DNA from: B21-G16 sp003644825 [NCBI: Candidatus Zhuqueibacterota bacterium]
Lineage (GTDB): Bacteria; SM23-31; B21-G16
Direction: 5' to 3'
Assembly: GCA_003644825.1 (NCBI GenBank)
Contig: QNDJ01000052.1
Coordinates: forward strand, 1 to 8,263
DNA length: 8,263 nucleotides
The translations under genes and the position numbers were made by a program. The notes under the pieces are model-generated. The model had not been told where the DNA came from, searched no databases, and worked only from the letters and a program-made list of their open reading frames with translations. This document shows, piece by piece, positions 6,712-8,263 of the stretch (position 1 is the first letter of the stretch; each line of letters starts with the position of its first letter).

Positions 6712-8064
6712 CTAAATTTCTGGTAATACCCATGGTGAACGATACTTTCTACCCACCAATTTTTGTGCCTCTGTATCTCCCACAACCTTTTCTTTTTCAG
6801 GGTCCCAGCTAATATAACGACGTAAACGAACAGCAATGTTTGCCAGATGACATACAGTCGCTGCTTTATGACCAAAGCTTATTTCAGAAACAGGTTTTTC
6901 CCTTGTCTTCATACACTCAATAAAATTCTTAACATGATAAAAATGATAATCCCATGAACCTTCCTGTCGGGGAACCGCTTTCATACGGTATATGCGGTCA
7001 GGACGGCCTAACTTATCTGTTTCTGAATGAACTTCCCATCCTTTCCTGTCCACAACAAGAATACCATTACTTCCATGGAACTCAACACCGTGTTCTCTCT
7101 GCCAGGGTCCTACTCCACAACCGATCATATGCTCCCATAGTAGTGAAAATCCCGGAAATTCTACAATAGATTGTTGGGTATCAGGAGTTTCCATAATATC
7201 ATCCGGAAATCCATACTTTCCACCTATAGCCATTGCTCCAATTGGATCTTCACTCATTGCCCACATAACAACATCTACCATATGGGCACCCCAGTCAGTC
7301 ATCAAACCGCCAGAATAATCCCAGAACCAACGAAATGTAAAATGGAATCTCGCAGGATTAAAAGGGCGTTTGGGAGCCGGCCCCAGCCAGAAATCATAAT
7401 CCACTTCCGGCGGTGGTTCACAATCCAGAGGGTTACCAAGCCCTCCTTTCCAGTCGAGATATGTCCATGAACGAACTAAACGTATTTTGCCCAGATGCCC
7501 CGATTTTACATATCTAACAGCATCCTGAAAATGTTTAGCGCTCCTCTGCTGAGTTCCAACCTGAACAATTCTATTATTACGATGAGCTGCATTTACCATT
7601 ACTCTGCCTTCTTTAATACTTGTGGCAAGGGGTTTTTCCACATACACATCTTTACCAGTCTGACAGGCATATATAACAGGTAGTGCATGCCAGTGGTCTG
7701 GTGTCGCTACAATTACAGCATCTATATCCCTACGGTCCATAATTCTCCTGAAATCCCTGTAACCATCTGGTTTTCTACTCCTGGTTTCTTCAACAATTTT
7801 AATTCCCTCTGCAAGATGCTTTTCATCCACATCAGCAATAGCCAGACATTCAATTTCATTCATACGAAGAAAACTCTTCAAATCAGCTTTTCCCATTCCT
7901 CCACAACCTATAAGAGCAATATGAATTCTGTCATTGGAGCTTACACTTATTTTTCCCTCAGCCTTTATCTTTTCGGAAGGCTCAAAACCCGCTATTATGG
8001 TTGAAGCACCTGCAATTGCAACCGGTGAATTTCCTAAAAATTCACGTCTTGTTATTTTCTTCAT
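6712..8064 (-). CDS. Gfo/Idh/MocA-family oxidoreductase with Tat signal
   Basis: NAD(P)-dependent sugar or polyol dehydrogenase of the Gfo/Idh/MocA family. Seen over 450 residues: a twin-arginine leader I-T-R-R-E-F-L-G (Arg6-Arg7) and a short Ala/Ile-rich stretch to about 26, indicating export by the Tat route in folded form; Rossmann motif G-C-G-G-M-G at 53-58; A-T-P-D-H-W-H at 120-126; E-K-P at 143-145, with the conserved Lys; and S-G-G-L-M-T-D-W-G-A-H at 251-261, with the Asp257/His261 pair expected at the active site. Many close relatives with this leader occur in Planctomycetes and similar environmental bacteria. The ATG is preceded by GGAGA ten bases upstream and by a promoter at 8103-8131. 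The substrate is not readable from sequence; inositol, glucose-type or glycoside-related substrates are possible. Confidence 0.95.
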   Translation of the reverse strand: MKKITRREFLGNSPVAIAGASTIIAGFEPSEKIKAEGKISVSSNDRIHIALIGCGGMGKADLKSFLRMNEIECLAIADVDEKHLAEGIKIVEETRSRKPDGYRDFRRIMDRRDIDAVIVATPDHWHALPVIYACQTGKDVYVEKPLATSIKEGRVMVNAAHRNNRIVQVGTQQRSAKHFQDAVRYVKSGHLGKIRLVRSWTYLDWKGGLGNPLDCEPPPEVDYDFWLGPAPKRPFNPARFHFTFRWFWDYSGGLMTDWGAHMVDVVMWAMSEDPIGAMAIGGKYGFPDDIMETPDTQQSIVEFPGFSLLWEHMIGCGVGPWQREHGVEFHGSNGILVVDRKGWEVHSETDKLGRPDRIYRMKAVPRQEGSWDYHFYHVKNFIECMKTREKPVSEISFGHKAATVCHLANIAVRLRRYISWDPEKEKVVGDTEAQKLVGRKYRSPWVLPEI

Positions 8065-8102
8065 TCTTATTATATCTCCGTTTTTAATTCTATTTAAAAA
8101 AT

Positions 8103-8131
8103 AATATACAAAGCATAAAATATATTTTCAA
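8103..8131 (-). promoter_or_regulatory. Predicted sigma70-type promoter of the oxidoreductase–kinase unit
   Basis: On the minus strand TTGAAA (8126-8131) and TATATT (8103-8108) are separated by exactly 17 bases. The predicted start is near 8096, giving a leader of about 30 bases with the GGAGA ribosome site inside it. No operator-like palindrome is evident around it. Confidence 0.65.
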
Positions 8132-8220
8132 TTTATTTTATTCTAAATAAAACTTGATTTTCTTATATCTTTTTATAATTTTACAACAAACATTTTTATG
8201 AATAAAAACAGGTTATGTTT

Positions 8221-8263
8221 ATGTATTTCTTGAAACATATTGCTTCAAAGATATCTGTTATTC
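8221..8263 (+). CDS. Possible start of a divergent gene (5' fragment)
   Basis: An ATG at 8221 (alternative ATG at 8215) opens a frame that continues to the window edge and encodes M-Y-F-L-K-H-I-A-S-K-I-S-V-I. CAGG lies about eight bases upstream, and a TATAAT occurs at 8174-8179 but without a well-spaced -35 (TTGATT is only 14 bases away). The hydrophobic, basic start could be a membrane-protein N-terminus. Fourteen codons are too few for identification, and the frame may be chance. Confidence 0.25.
   Translation, partial: MYFLKHIASKISVI

Noticed and set aside
6954-8004. Plus-strand frames of 60-105 codons opposite the oxidoreductase
   Set aside because: Antisense shadows without ribosome sites or family motifs.
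8154-8179. Plus-strand TTGATT and TATAAT as a divergent promoter
   Set aside because: The spacing is 14 bases, too short for a normal sigma70 promoter; the TATAAT alone is weak evidence in this composition.
8230-8248. TTGAA / TTCAA inverted repeat as an operator
   Set aside because: Only five bases per arm with a nine-base gap in AT-rich DNA, and far from the mapped promoter; not better than chance.

Overview
This window is a low-GC bacterial chromosome segment dominated by housekeeping genes, nearly all on the minus strand. The GroES/GroEL pair under a perfect CIRCE operator, the tRNA–SRP RNA–dnaX–ybaB–recR cluster, and a large SRP RNA with an Alu domain are features best known from Firmicutes and Thermotogae. 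The right-hand genes (a twin-arginine-signal Gfo/Idh/MocA oxidoreductase and a plant-like glucuronokinase) are more like those of saccharolytic environmental lineages such as Planctomycetes/Omnitrophica-type or other uncultured phyla. The phylum cannot be fixed from the sequence alone.

Layout from left to right. 1-354 (+) is the 3' end of a TPR-repeat gene that converges on groEL; a rho-independent hairpin at 381-418 lies between them and ends the groESL transcript. 429-2376 (-) holds groEL and groES, preceded by a sigma70-type promoter and a perfect CIRCE operator (2416-2442), so HrcA heat-shock control is predicted. 2485-2594 is a short AT-rich spacer in which I see nothing definite. 2595-5199 (-) is dnaX-ybaB-recR, with two 14-bp gaps: clamp-loader subunit, nucleoid-associated protein and recombination mediator. 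In dnaX a run of seven A sits just after the clamp-loader core, and a -1 shift there would yield a gamma-like short product.

5248-5530 (-) is a large SRP RNA closed by a 13-bp perfect terminal helix. A tRNA-Ala(CGC) at 5537-5609 sits only 6 nt upstream of it, so the two are probably one transcript, and dnaX begins about 50 nt beyond the SRP RNA.

5675-8064 (-) is a two-gene unit: a Tat-signal Gfo/Idh/MocA dehydrogenase with its own promoter, then a GHMP kinase that closely resembles plant glucuronokinase. Together they suggest sugar-acid or polyol handling, but their pathway is inferred. The last ~180 bases are AT-rich intergenic DNA and may include the start of a divergent gene.

I see no mobile element, CRISPR array or clearly new defence system. 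The items most worth following up are the dnaX slippery site, the tRNA/SRP RNA junction, and the glucuronokinase–oxidoreductase pair.
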